Both the position numbers and the translations under genes were made by a program. A stretch of 64,000 bases of DNA from positions 1 through 64,000 of the forward strand of contig NZ_JOEY01000035.1 of the NCBI RefSeq assembly GCF_000718165.1, given 5' to 3'. Of this stretch, positions 18,030 to 26,538 are shown piece by piece; the stretch's first letter is position 1; each line of letters begins with the position of its first letter. The DNA is from Streptomyces fulvoviolaceus (GTDB lineage: Bacteria; Actinomycetota; Actinomycetes; Streptomycetales; Streptomycetaceae). The notes beneath the pieces are model-generated. The model did not search any database. It worked only from the letters and a program-made list of their open reading frames with translations, and was not told the origin of the DNA.

Positions 18030-19703
18030 TCAGAACCAGTCGCCTCGACGGGCCGGCTCGGGACGGTGGACGCCCTCGGGCCGGTAACCGAGGTCGTCGG
18101 AGAGGCCCAGCAGATCCGCCAGGTACCAGATGATGGCCAGCCACATCTCGGTGCCCTGGAGCCCGGGTTCCGGACCCGGACCGGCGGTGCCCGGACCGAA
18201 GCCGAACCCCCGTCCCTCCCGCCAGCGGGGCAACGCCGTGGCCAGCTGCCGTTCCGCCCAGGTGCGTATCTCGGCCGACCGGTAGCCGTCACCGCCCGCG
18301 CCCGCCCCGAGCTGCCGGGTGCACAGCCACAGGGGATGGGCGACGTCCAGCACGTTGCAGGCGTTCTCCTGTCCCGCCCCGAAGTGCCGGGAGTCGCGCG
18401 CGTGGTCCAGGACCGCGTCCACCACCCGCTCCGGGTACGGCACCGGCACCCCGAACTGGGCGAACGAGCCCCGCGTCAGCCGGTAGTAGCCGTTGACCAC
18501 CTGGAGCCGGCCCTCCTCGAGTGACGGGCTGCCCCACATCCCGGTCCACGGGTCGGCCCGCGTCAGCAGCCAGCCGAACAGGGCTTCCGGCCCCGCCTGG
18601 CCGTCGTGCGCGTGCCGCGGGTTCCAGTGGGCCGCCGTCGCCCAGCTGTCGATCCAGGCGCCGGCGCCCCACGCGTCCTTGCGCCAAGGCAGCCCGTCGA
18701 GCCGTGCGACGAGTTGACGAGCCGTCATCTCCCTTACGCCGCGCACCGGATGGGGGAGAGAGCTGCCCAGCAGGTCGAGGGCGTAGCCGACGGACAGGAC
18801 GTGGTACAGCGCGGCCCCGGTGCCGACGAAGCCGTCGTCGTCCGGCACCGGCAGGGCCTCCCCGAACTCCGGCACCAGGCCGGTGTCCGGGTCCTGAAGC
18901 CCGGCCAGCCGCCCGACATGTTCGTTCGCGTCCAGCTGTTCCGGTGCGGCGCCCAGCAGCAGGCCGGCGATCTCCACGGCGTCGCAGTGCGCCCGTACGG
19001 TGGGTGCCGCGCCGGGGCGGTCGACGTACCGCTCGCCGTCCCAGCACCGGGCGAGGAGCTCGGTGGCCTGGGCGCGGGCGGTGTCGGCGAAGCCGGCCAG
19101 GGTGTCCCTGCCGGACGCCGGTCGTGCCCCCTTCGCCTCCCGCCGGTCCCGAAGACGCCGTGCCGGGTTCCCGGCGGCCACCGACCACGCCGGCAGATCC
19201 TTGGTGACCACCGCCCCCGCACCGATCACACAGTGGTCCCCGATGGTCACACCGTCCACCACGACCACGTGCGAGCCGATCCACACGTCGTCCCCGACCT
19301 TGATCCCCCGGCTGGTGAGCGGCTGCCGGAACACCGGCAGGTCGGTGGCCATCGTGTGGTTGAAGCCGAGCAGCGAGGTGTGGGCACCGATGCGTACGCC
19401 GCTGCCCAGCGCGACGGTGCCCCGCACCGTACTGAACGGGTTCAGCGTGCAGTCCGTGCCGGTGGTCAGCTCCCCGGTGACATAGGCGTGCGCGGCGATG
19501 TACGAGTTGTCGCCGAGGCGCAGCCGGTCCGGGAACGCCGCCGCGGACTCGGCGACGTAGCACCGCTCGCCGATCTCGCTGTCGCCGCAGACGGACCGTT
19601 GCCGGTCCCGCTGCGCGGCGCGTTGCTCCTCGGTCGCCGCCTCCGCGAACAGCCACGGACAGTGGTCGAAGTGCCGTACGGACTGCTCCTGGTGGTGATC
19701 CAT
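18030..19703 (-). CDS. Hexapeptide-repeat acyltransferase fused to an alpha-toroid-like domain
   Basis: 557 residues. Residues about 40-190 form a left-handed beta-helix acetyltransferase: repeated hexapeptide turns (IGERCYVAES, LGSGVRIGAHTSLLGFNHTM, VGDDVWIGSHVVV, IGDHCVIGAGAVVTKDLP, AGNPARRLR) as in maltose/nodulation acetyltransferases. Residues about 215-530 are a separate helical domain with repeated Trp-rich segments (WGAGAWIDSWATAAHWN, LFGWLLTRADPWTGMWG, GTEMWLAIIWYLADLLG) resembling alpha/alpha-toroids of terpene-cyclase-like or unsaturated-glucuronyl-hydrolase-like proteins. The pair suggests acyl transfer to a sugar that the second domain binds or cuts, which is inference. The MITE begins 17 bp upstream of the start. 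Confidence 0.75.
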   Translation of the reverse strand: MDHHQEQSVRHFDHCPWLFAEAATEEQRAAQRDRQRSVCGDSEIGERCYVAESAAAFPDRLRLGDNSYIAAHAYVTGELTTGTDCTLNPFSTVRGTVALGSGVRIGAHTSLLGFNHTMATDLPVFRQPLTSRGIKVGDDVWIGSHVVVVDGVTIGDHCVIGAGAVVTKDLPAWSVAAGNPARRLRDRREAKGARPASGRDTLAGFADTARAQATELLARCWDGERYVDRPGAAPTVRAHCDAVEIAGLLLGAAPEQLDANEHVGRLAGLQDPDTGLVPEFGEALPVPDDDGFVGTGAALYHVLSVGYALDLLGSSLPHPVRGVREMTARQLVARLDGLPWRKDAWGAGAWIDSWATAAHWNPRHAHDGQAGPEALFGWLLTRADPWTGMWGSPSLEEGRLQVVNGYYRLTRGSFAQFGVPVPYPERVVDAVLDHARDSRHFGAGQENACNVLDVAHPLWLCTRQLGAGAGGDGYRSAEIRTWAERQLATALPRWREGRGFGFGPGTAGPGPEPGLQGTEMWLAIIWYLADLLGLSDDLGYRPEGVHRPEPARRGDWF

Positions 19704-19720
19704 GCGCCGAACGCTAGCTA

Positions 19721-19971
19721 GGGCCTGTCCGGCGGATCATGCCGGCGTCGCGGGGTCTGGCACGCGCTCCCCCACTGCCTCAAAGTCGTGGGGGGACCCC
19801 AGCGGCGTTGTCGTCGGTTGCCGCCCCCCCACACGCTCGAACAACCTCGCGCGGGTGGACCCTCATCGCGTCGCCGCCCTCCTCCGCCTTGCAGCTGCAC
19901 GCACCAGACCCCGCTCGGATTGCCTGACAAGCACCGTTCCTTGCAGCCGGCCTGATCCGCCGGACAGGCCC
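19721..19971. mobile_element. MITE-like element with 26-bp terminal inverted repeats
   Basis: 19721-19746 and the reverse complement of 19946-19971 match at 25 of 26 positions (starting GGGCCTGTCCGGCGGATCA). The 251-bp element has no transposase. It carries an internal hairpin (TCCCCCAC...GTGGGGGGA, about 19769-19796). A clear target duplication is not visible. It fills most of the 342-bp gap between the acyltransferase-fusion gene and the Nudix gene, placing the left end 17 bp from the former's start codon. Confidence 0.85.
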
Positions 19972-20045
19972 GGGGCAACCGGTTGGCCACACGGGAAGAG
20001 TGCGTGTCGCGACGTCCGGCGGCCCGGGATGGTAGAGAAGCGGGC

Positions 20046-20090
20046 ATGACCAACTTGCTCTTCCCCGCCCGCCCGGCAGGTGTCCGATGA
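20046..20090 (+). CDS. Possible 14-residue leader peptide overlapping nudix start
   Basis: ATG at 20046 (MTNLLFPARPAGVR) follows AGAGAAG and ends in TGA at 20088-20090, overlapping the ATG of the Nudix gene (ATGA). Translational coupling is plausible. There is no run of identical regulatory codons as in amino-acid attenuators, and chance occurrence cannot be excluded. Confidence 0.35.
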   Translation: MTNLLFPARPAGVR

Positions 20091-20752
20091 CCGCGGGCAT
20101 CGACACCCCCGACCGCCGGGGCCGCACCGGACTCGACCGCACCGGCCTGGACCTCACCGGCAATCCACGGGTCAAGGTCCGGGACGTGAAACTGCTGTCC
20201 AGCCACTGGTACGTCGAGCGCGCCACCACCTTCGACCTCCAGCTGGCCGACGGCACCTGGAGCACCCAGCAACGCGAGACCCACGACCGCGGCAACGGCG
20301 CCACCATGCTGCTGTACGACGCGGAACGCGAAACCGTGCTGCTCACCCGCCAGTTCCGCTTCCCGGTGTACGTCAACGGACACCCCGACGGCATGCTGGT
20401 CGAGACACCGGGCGGACTGCTCGACGACGATGACGAGCACCCGGAGATCGCCGTACGGCGCGAGGTCGTCGAGGAGACCGGGCACACCATCGGCGAGGTC
20501 CGGCACGTCTTCGACGTCTACATGAGCCCCGGCTCGGTCACCGAACGCGTCAGCTTCTACGCCGCCGCCTACGGCCCGTCTACCCGTACCCACGAAGGCG
20601 GCGGCCTGGACGAGGAGGGCGAGGACATCGAGATCCTCGAACTGCCCTTCCGCAGAGCCCTGGAGATGATCCGTACCGGGGAGATCGCCGACGCCAAGAC
20701 GATCATGCTGCTCCAATGGGCCGCACTGGAGGGGCCGTTCGCGCGCCCTTGA
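20087..20752 (+). CDS. Nudix hydrolase, ADP-ribose / nucleotide-sugar pyrophosphatase-like
   Basis: 221 residues. The Nudix box is clear at about residues 112-135: GGLLDDDDEHPEIAVRREV followed by VEETGHT, with one extra residue between the first Gly and Glu of the consensus. The flanking VLLTRQFRFPV and the SPGSVTERVSFYAA loop are typical of NudF/NudK-type enzymes, which cleave ADP-ribose or GDP-mannose to sugar phosphate and NMP. The first 30 residues are low-complexity and may be disordered. The start overlaps the stop of a 14-codon open frame. No operon partner follows on this strand within 70 bp. Confidence 0.88.
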   Translation: MTAGIDTPDRRGRTGLDRTGLDLTGNPRVKVRDVKLLSSHWYVERATTFDLQLADGTWSTQQRETHDRGNGATMLLYDAERETVLLTRQFRFPVYVNGHPDGMLVETPGGLLDDDDEHPEIAVRREVVEETGHTIGEVRHVFDVYMSPGSVTERVSFYAAAYGPSTRTHEGGGLDEEGEDIEILELPFRRALEMIRTGEIADAKTIMLLQWAALEGPFARP

Positions 20753-20779
20753 CTTGAAGTGCGCTTCAAGATGAAGACT
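20749..20779 (+). promoter_or_regulatory. MerR-type promoter with central palindrome
   Basis: TTGACT (20749-20754) lies 19 bp before a weak -10 (AAGACT, 20774-20779), and the spacer holds the palindrome CTTGAAGTGCGCTTCAAG (20753-20770, 7-bp arms). An over-long spacer containing a palindrome is the hallmark of MerR-family activation. It precedes the frameshifted aldo/keto reductase gene. No merR gene is in the neighbourhood, so the regulator must act in trans. Confidence 0.6.
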
Positions 20780-20823
20780 CCCGTTCGTGCGCCCCGGACG
20801 AGGGCGCGAACGGGAGGACGACC

Positions 20824-21800
20824 ATGAAGTACCGCACCATCGGCACCGATCCGGACCACCGCCGCGAGGTCAGCGTGCTCGCACTCGGCGCGATGCTGTT
20901 CGGCTCACGGACCGACGAGGAGACGTCCTTCGCCATCCTCGACCGCTATGTCGAGGCCGGCGGCAACTTCATCGACACGTCCGACAACTACGCCTTCTGG
21001 GAGGACGGCGGCCAGGGCGGCCAGAGCGAGGAACTCCTCGGCCGGTGGCGGCGCAGCCGCGGCATCGGCGACGAGATCTTCATCGCCACCAAGCTCGGCG
21101 CCCGCCCGCTCGCCCCCGGCACGAGCTACGTCGACAACGCGGAGGGCCTGTCCGCCAAGGCGATCCGCGAGTCGGCCGGGAGCGCCTCGGCGTCGAGAAA
21201 CTGGACCTGCTCTACGCCCACATCGAGGACCACGAGGTCCCTCTCCGGGAGACCGTCGAGGGATTCGCCGAGCTGGTGGCCGAGGGCACGGTCGGACTCC
21301 TCGGCGTCAGCAACCACGCCGCGTGGCGGGTGGAGCGGGCCCGCGCCCTGGCGACCGGCGCAGGCCTGCCCGGTTACGAGGTGCTCCAGTACGAGCACAG
21401 CTACCTCAGGCCTCGGACCGACATCCCCGGCGACCTCTTCCCGGACGGCAGTCTGGGCGCCGCGGGACCGGACCTGCTCGGCTATCTGCGGGCCGAGCCC
21501 GGCCTGACCCTGGTCGCCTACTCGCCGCTGCTCAAGGGTGCTTACACGAACCCCGACCGACCGCTGCTCACCGGATACGACCATCCGGGAACCCCGCCCC
21601 GGCTCCAGGCCCTGCGGGAGATCGCGCGGGAGGCCGGCGCCACCGCCAACCAGGTCGTACTGGCGTGGCAGTTGGGCGGCGAACTCCCGATCGTCCCGCT
21701 GGTCGGCACGTCCTCGGTGGCCCAACTGGAGGAGAACCTGGCCGCGGTGGACCTGGAACTCACCCCGGAGCAGCGGGCACGGCTCGACGCGGCCCACTGA
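20824..21800 (+). pseudogene. Aldo/keto reductase, frameshifted
   Basis: Two frames together make one aldo/keto reductase of about 320 residues. The first (from 20824) has LALGAMLFGSRTDEE, NFIDTSDNYAFW (catalytic Asp and Tyr) and IATKLG (Lys), and ends its homology at GLSAKAIRESAG near 21178. Homology resumes in another frame near 21190 with ERLGVEKLDLLYAHIED (catalytic His) through LVGTSSVAQLEENLAAVDLELTPEQ to the stop at 21800. A small deletion at about 21175-21190 explains the shift. It is either a recent mutation or a sequencing error, since all catalytic residues are otherwise intact. The family reduces carbonyls with NADPH. It sits behind a MerR-type promoter. Confidence 0.8.
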
Positions 21801-21896
21801 GCCCGTCGTTCCGCTTCCCCGGCCGAACATCGGTGGTGAACGACCTGCCGAGGCGGGGAAGAGATTCCCTCCGGGGTTCGGCCGAGGGGGCGGGGC

Positions 21897-22487
21897 GTGG
21901 ACTGGAACCAGTGGTCGGCGGTGGCGGGCCTCTCGTCCGCCGGACTGGCCTTGGCGGCTGTCGGCATCGCGATGCAGGCGCACCGGACGGAGCACCGGCG
22001 CTCCAGGTTCGAGACGGCCCGGAGCCTGCTCCACGAGCTGACCGCCGGGGAGGGCGCCGCGGCCCGCAACTACATCGCGCGGCTGCACTACGGCCTGTCC
22101 TACACCGGTACAAGCCCGGATCTCAGCGCCACGGCCGAGGCGGACCTGTACTTCGCCGCTTACTACATGATGCTGTGGTCCTTCGAACGGGTCGAGGCGG
22201 GACGCACCTCACTCCTCGCGGGAGGGCGTGCCGACGGCGGTGACGAGGTGATCCGGTACCTGGACGAGCGGCTGGCCTGGCACGTCGCCGAGTACGCGTG
22301 CGCGATTCCGCAGGCGCGGGCACGGCTGGGCATCGTGGCCCATGGAGGAGCGGTCAAGGACCGGGATTCAGTCGCGGGCTTCCTGCGCCTGCTGTCCGCC
22401 CTGCAGGCCCGCGGCATCGTCGACCGGGCGTTCCTGCCCGACGCCTGTCCGGGCGGTGCCGTCTGTCCGTGCGAGTGCCACCGGTGA
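21897..22487 (+). CDS. Hypothetical protein with N-terminal membrane segment
   Basis: 196 residues, not recognised. Residues about 5-25 (WSAVAGLSSAGLALAAVGIAMQA) form one membrane helix, followed by a basic stretch HRTEHRRSRFE. The rest is helical, soluble and probably cytoplasmic. The tail has a Cys-rich end (CPGGAVCPCECHR) that could bind metal. The layout (short TM anchor followed by a helical domain) resembles small membrane-anchored proteins of unknown function common in Streptomyces. The GTG start at 21897 follows a GAGGGGG site. It lies alone between the aldo/keto reductase and the convergent gntR. Confidence 0.6.
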   Translation: MDWNQWSAVAGLSSAGLALAAVGIAMQAHRTEHRRSRFETARSLLHELTAGEGAAARNYIARLHYGLSYTGTSPDLSATAEADLYFAAYYMMLWSFERVEAGRTSLLAGGRADGGDEVIRYLDERLAWHVAEYACAIPQARARLGIVAHGGAVKDRDSVAGFLRLLSALQARGIVDRAFLPDACPGGAVCPCECHR

Positions 22488-22511
22488 AGCACCGTCACCG
22501 GACAACCGGCC

Positions 22512-23297
22512 TCAGGGTCTGACCAGCAACTGGAAGTCGAACGCGTACCGCGACGCGCGATAGATGTGGGTGCCGTACTCGACCGGCCGCCCCGTGTCGT
22601 CGTATGCCGTGCGCTGCATCGTGAGGACCGCGGCGCCCTCCTTCTCGTCGAGGCGGGCCGCCTCCTCGGGGGTGGCGGAGCGGGCGCCGATGGTCTGGCG
22701 GGCGCTGTGGAGGGTGATGCCGGCGGTGCGCAGCATGCGGTAGAGGCCGGTCGTCTCCAGGCGGGCGGTGTCGAGGGTGAGGAGGTTCACGGGCAGGTGG
22801 TTGCACAGGAGGGCGACGGGCTGGCCGTGGGTGAGGCGCAGCCGTTCCAGGACGGTGACCTGGCTGCCCTCCGCGACACCCAGGGCGGCCGCGACGTCGG
22901 CGGAGGCCGGGACGCTCTCGTTGCGCACGACCTGCGTGGCCGGTCCCTGCCCGGCCGCCTCCAGGTCGTCGTAGAGGCTGCTGAGTTCCAGCGGGCGCTT
23001 CACCTGGCTGTGCACCACCTGCGTGCCGACCCCGCGCCGCCGGACCAACAGACCTTTCTCCACCAGGGTTTGAATGGCCTGGCGGACCGTCGGCCGGGAC
23101 AGCCCGAGGCGTACGGAGAGGTCGATCTCGTTCCCCAGGAGGTTGCCCGGGGCGAGGACCCCGTGCTCGATCGCCGCCTCCAGCTGCTGCGCGAGCTGGT
23201 AGTACAGGGGCACCGGACTGCCCCGGTCCAGGGTGAAGTCCAGGGAGTTGAGCGCGGGGGCGGTCACGGCACGTGAGTAGTCGCCGGTCTTCGCCAT
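22512..23297 (-). CDS. GntR/HutC-family transcriptional regulator (UTRA domain)
   Basis: 261 residues. The N-terminal winged helix lies at about 25-95 (PLYYQLAQQLEAAIEHG, SRPTVRQAIQTLVEKGLLVRRRGVGT), followed by the UTRA effector domain (VTVLERLRLTHGQPVALLCNHLP, LDEKEGAAVLTMQRTAYDDTGRPVEYG). UTRA domains bind sugars or sugar phosphates and release the repressor. The start at 23297 has GAGGGAGG upstream. It is the last gene after iolC and iolD on the same strand, 35 bp from iolD, which suggests control of the cyclitol genes, with the divergent repeat at 26320-26385 as a candidate target. Confidence 0.9.
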   Translation of the reverse strand: MAKTGDYSRAVTAPALNSLDFTLDRGSPVPLYYQLAQQLEAAIEHGVLAPGNLLGNEIDLSVRLGLSRPTVRQAIQTLVEKGLLVRRRGVGTQVVHSQVKRPLELSSLYDDLEAAGQGPATQVVRNESVPASADVAAALGVAEGSQVTVLERLRLTHGQPVALLCNHLPVNLLTLDTARLETTGLYRMLRTAGITLHSARQTIGARSATPEEAARLDEKEGAAVLTMQRTAYDDTGRPVEYGTHIYRASRYAFDFQLLVRP

Positions 23298-23332
23298 GGA
23301 CGTACCTCCCTCGGGGGATCGGGGTCGGGGCT

Positions 23333-25222
23333 TCACAGGTGGTGGCGGCGGGCGGCGACGTCTCGGTCGTACCTCTCGCGTGCTTCTACGGCGGCCTCGC
23401 GGGACGCGGTCTCGGCCACCGGCACGTCCCACCAGGCCTCGGCCGGGGGAGCGGTCTCGGTGGCGGTGTCCGTCTCGACGTAGACGCAGGTCGGCCGGTC
23501 CGAGGCGCGGGCCGCTGCCAGCGCCTCGCGCAGTTCCCGCACGGTCTTGGCGCGCAGCACGTCCATGCCGAGGCTGGCCGCGTTGGCGGCGAGGTCGACC
23601 GGGAGCGGGGCGCCGGAGAAGGTGCCGTCGGCGGCCCGGTAGCGGTAGGCCGTGCCGAAGCGCTCGCCGCCCACCGACTCCGACAGGCCGCCGATGGAGG
23701 CGTAGCCGTGGTTCTGGATCAGGATCATGTTGATCGGCAGGCCCTCCTGTACGGCCGTGACGATCTCCGTCGGCATCATCAGGTAGGTGCCGTCGCCGAC
23801 CAGGGCCCACACGGGAGTGTCGGGCGTGGCCTGCTGGACGCCGATCGCGGCCGGGATCTCGTAGCCCATGCAGGAGTAGCCGTACTCCAGGTGGTACTGG
23901 CGGGGGCTGCGGGCCCGCCACAGCTTGTGCAGGTCGCCCGGGAGCGAGCCCGCCGCGTTGATCACCACGTCCTCGTCACCGACGACCGCGTCGAGCGCGC
24001 CGAGCAACTGGGTCTGTGTCGGTACGGCGGTCTCGTCGCCGGCGTGGAAGGCCTGCGCCACGACCTGGTCCCAACGCTCCTTGCCGGTGCGGTACTCGGC
24101 CTCGTACGCCGCACTCACGCGATGGCCGTCCAGTCCCGCGGTGAGCCCCTCCAGCCCCGCCCGCGCATCGCAGACGAGGGTCCGTGCCGCCAGCTTGTGG
24201 GCGTCGAACGCGGTGATGTTGAGGCCCAGGAACCGGACGTCCGGGTTCTGGAAGAGGGTGCCGGAGGCGGTGGTGAAGTCGGAGTACCTCGTCCCCACGC
24301 CGACGACCAGATCCGCGGTGCGCGCGAGGTCGTCGGCGACCGCCGTGCCGGTGTGGCCGATGCCGCCCAGGTCGGCGGGGTGGTCGTACCGCAGGGATCC
24401 CTTGCCCGCCTGCGTCGAGGCGACCGGGATGCCGGTGGCGTCCACCAGTGCCTTCAGGGCCTGTTCGGCCTCGCTGTGGTGCACTCCGCCGCCGGCGACG
24501 ATGAGGGGGCGCCGGGCGGCCCTTACGGCGCGTACCGCCTCGGCCAGCTCGACCGGGTCGGGAGCGGGCCGCCGTACGCGCCACACGCGGTCGGCGAAGA
24601 ACTCCTCGGGCCAGTCGTACGCCTCCGCCTGGACGTCCTGCGGAAGGGCGAGGGTGACGGCGCCGGTCTCGGCAGGGTCGGTCAGGATGCGCATGGCCTG
24701 GAGGGCGGACGGGATCAGCGCCTCGGGCCGGTGGATCCGGTCGAAGTACCGCGACACCGGCCGCAGGGTGTCGTTGACCGACACGTCCGCCTCGGTCGGG
24801 TGCTCCAGTTGCTGGAGGAGCGGGTCGGCGGCGCGGGTGGCGAAGTAGTCGCCGGGCAGCAGGAGGACCGGCAGGCGGTTGATCGTGGCCAGGGCCGCTC
24901 CGGTGACCAGGTTGGTGGCGCCCGGGCCGATGGACGTCGTGACCGCCTGCGCCGACAGCCGGTTCAGCTGGCGGGCGTGGCCCACGGCCGCGTGCACCAT
25001 CGCCTGCTCGTTGCGGCCCTGGTGGAACGGCATCGCGTCCTCGCCCGCTTCCAGCAGGGCCTGGCCGATGCCCGCGACGTTGCCGTGGCCGAAGATGCCC
25101 CAGGCCCCGGCGATCAGCCGGTGCCGTACGCCGTCCCGCTCGGTGTACTGGACGGACAGGAACCTCACCAGTGCCTGGGCGACGGTCAGGCGGACGCTCG
25201 GGGACTGGTTCGGGCGGCTCAT
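23333..25222 (-). CDS. iolD: 3D-(3,5/4)-trihydroxycyclohexane-1,2-dione hydrolase
   Basis: 629 residues, a thiamine diphosphate enzyme that opens the ring of trihydroxycyclohexane-1,2-dione to 5-deoxy-glucuronate in inositol catabolism. Family traits: GIFGHGNVAGIGQAL near the N-terminus with FHQGRNEQAMVHAA (catalytic Glu in the NEQ segment); a central binding domain; and the cofactor motif GDGTYLMMPTEIVTAVQEGLPIN at about 470-490, with EYGYSCMGYEIPAA before it. Length fits the family (about 620-640). The start at 25222 follows CGAGGAT. It lies 52 bp after iolC and 35 bp before gntR, forming one leftward operon. Confidence 0.95.
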   Translation of the reverse strand: MSRPNQSPSVRLTVAQALVRFLSVQYTERDGVRHRLIAGAWGIFGHGNVAGIGQALLEAGEDAMPFHQGRNEQAMVHAAVGHARQLNRLSAQAVTTSIGPGATNLVTGAALATINRLPVLLLPGDYFATRAADPLLQQLEHPTEADVSVNDTLRPVSRYFDRIHRPEALIPSALQAMRILTDPAETGAVTLALPQDVQAEAYDWPEEFFADRVWRVRRPAPDPVELAEAVRAVRAARRPLIVAGGGVHHSEAEQALKALVDATGIPVASTQAGKGSLRYDHPADLGGIGHTGTAVADDLARTADLVVGVGTRYSDFTTASGTLFQNPDVRFLGLNITAFDAHKLAARTLVCDARAGLEGLTAGLDGHRVSAAYEAEYRTGKERWDQVVAQAFHAGDETAVPTQTQLLGALDAVVGDEDVVINAAGSLPGDLHKLWRARSPRQYHLEYGYSCMGYEIPAAIGVQQATPDTPVWALVGDGTYLMMPTEIVTAVQEGLPINMILIQNHGYASIGGLSESVGGERFGTAYRYRAADGTFSGAPLPVDLAANAASLGMDVLRAKTVRELREALAAARASDRPTCVYVETDTATETAPPAEAWWDVPVAETASREAAVEARERYDRDVAARRHHL

Positions 25223-25274
25223 CGGGATCCTCGCTGGGAAGGGGCGGTGTACTTGGGGTCGTGATATGTCATCG

Positions 25275-26237
25275 TCAAGGCGAAACCCCGTTGAGGAGGT
25301 CGTCGACCTCCGCCTCCGTCGGCATCGCGGACGAGCAGGCGAGGCGGGCGGCGACATGCGCGCCGGCCGCGTTGGCGTAGCGCATGATGCGTTCCAACTC
25401 CCAGCCGGCCAGCAGCCCGTGACACAGCGAGCCGCCGAACGCGTCGCCCGCGCCCAGGCCGTTGACCACCTCGACCGGCACGGGCGGGACTTCGGCCGTC
25501 GTGCCGTCGCGGTGCACGGCGAGCACGCCCTTCGGCCCCTGCTTCACCACGGCCAGCTCCACACCCGCCGCGAGCAACGCCTCGGCGCACGCGCGGGGTT
25601 CGCGGACTCCCGTGGCGACCTCGCACTCGTCGAGATTGCCGACGGCGACGGTCGCGTGACGCAGGGCCTCGGCGTAGTACGGGCGCGCTTCTTCCGGGTC
25701 TTTCCAGAACATTGGCCGCCAGTCGAGGTCGAACACCGTCGTGCCCGCCTTGTCCCGCGACTTCAACGCCGCGAGCGTGGCCGAGCGGCTCGGCTCCTCG
25801 CTCAGACCGGTGCCGGTGATCCAGAAGATCCGGGCCGCGCGGATGGCGAAGTAGTCCAGCTCGTCCGTGTGGATCTGCAGGTCGGGGGCCTTGGGGCGAC
25901 GATAGAAGTACAGCGGGAAGTCGTCCGGCGGGAAGATCTCGCAGAACGTGACCGGCGTCGGGTACGCGTCGACGGGGGTCACCCAACGGTCGTCCACCCC
26001 GAACTCCTTGAGCGCCTCGTGGAGATAGACGCCGAAGGGGTCGTTGCCGGTGCGGGTGATCACGGCGCTCGCGCGGCCGAGCCGGGCGGCGGCGACCGCC
26101 ACGTTCGCGGCCGAACCACCGAGGAACTTTCCGAACGTCTCCACACACTCCAGCGCAACTCCGGACTGAAGGGGGTAGAGATCAACTCCGATTCGGCCCA
26201 TAGTGATCAGGTCGAAGGGCTGGGCTTGCTCGGCCAT
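25275..26237 (-). CDS. iolC: 5-dehydro-2-deoxygluconokinase
   Basis: 320-residue PfkB-family kinase that phosphorylates 5-dehydro-2-deoxygluconate (DKG), the fifth step of the inositol pathway. Evidence: MGRIGVDLYPLQSGVALE at the start (the IolC-typical form of PfkB motif 1), FGKFLGGSAANVAVAAARLG, and the catalytic signature VNGLGAGDAFGGSL with Asp as base. First gene of the leftward iolC-iolD-gntR operon. The downstream bisphosphate aldolase (iolJ), iolB and iolA are not in this window, so the rest of the pathway must lie elsewhere. Confidence 0.94.
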   Translation of the reverse strand: MAEQAQPFDLITMGRIGVDLYPLQSGVALECVETFGKFLGGSAANVAVAAARLGRASAVITRTGNDPFGVYLHEALKEFGVDDRWVTPVDAYPTPVTFCEIFPPDDFPLYFYRRPKAPDLQIHTDELDYFAIRAARIFWITGTGLSEEPSRSATLAALKSRDKAGTTVFDLDWRPMFWKDPEEARPYYAEALRHATVAVGNLDECEVATGVREPRACAEALLAAGVELAVVKQGPKGVLAVHRDGTTAEVPPVPVEVVNGLGAGDAFGGSLCHGLLAGWELERIMRYANAAGAHVAARLACSSAMPTEAEVDDLLNGVSP

Positions 26238-26296
26238 GCGCGACGCTCCTCGATCTGTGCTGGGGAGGCGGGTCCCAGGGGGCTTGCCGCCTCTCA

Positions 26297-26407
26297 GGTG
26301 TAGGACGCGGAGGGTGACCCTGTCAATAGTTTGTACTTACATTCGGACCTGCTCGTGAAATGATGTCTTAACAAAGTATTGACAGCGGGCGCGCCAAGGG
26401 ATTGGAT
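26297..26407. promoter_or_regulatory. Divergent promoters with large inverted repeat, cyclitol cluster
   Basis: CTGTCAATAGTTTGT (26320-26334) and ACAAAGTATTGACAG (26371-26385) are inverted copies with one mismatch. Each contains a TTGACA -35 box pointing outward: leftward 26326-26321 (possible -10 TACACC, 26302-26297) for iolC, and rightward 26379-26384 (possible -10 TTGGAT, 26402-26407) for the transporter operon. One repressor could block both. TTTGTACTTACA (26330-26341) recurs as TTTGTACTGACA on the minus strand of 35763-35774. The remainder of the 301-bp gap shows nothing else clear. Confidence 0.6.
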
Positions 26408-26538
26408 CCCGTCCCAGCGCAACTGCCGCGTTTTCGTGGCGCAAGACCCGGAACTGCCGAGGTCCCGGGCCCCTGGATCTCCGTGATCCCGCCCCCTTTC
26501 CCGACGTTTCCCCGTCGCACAGTGAGGTGCAAGGAAAG

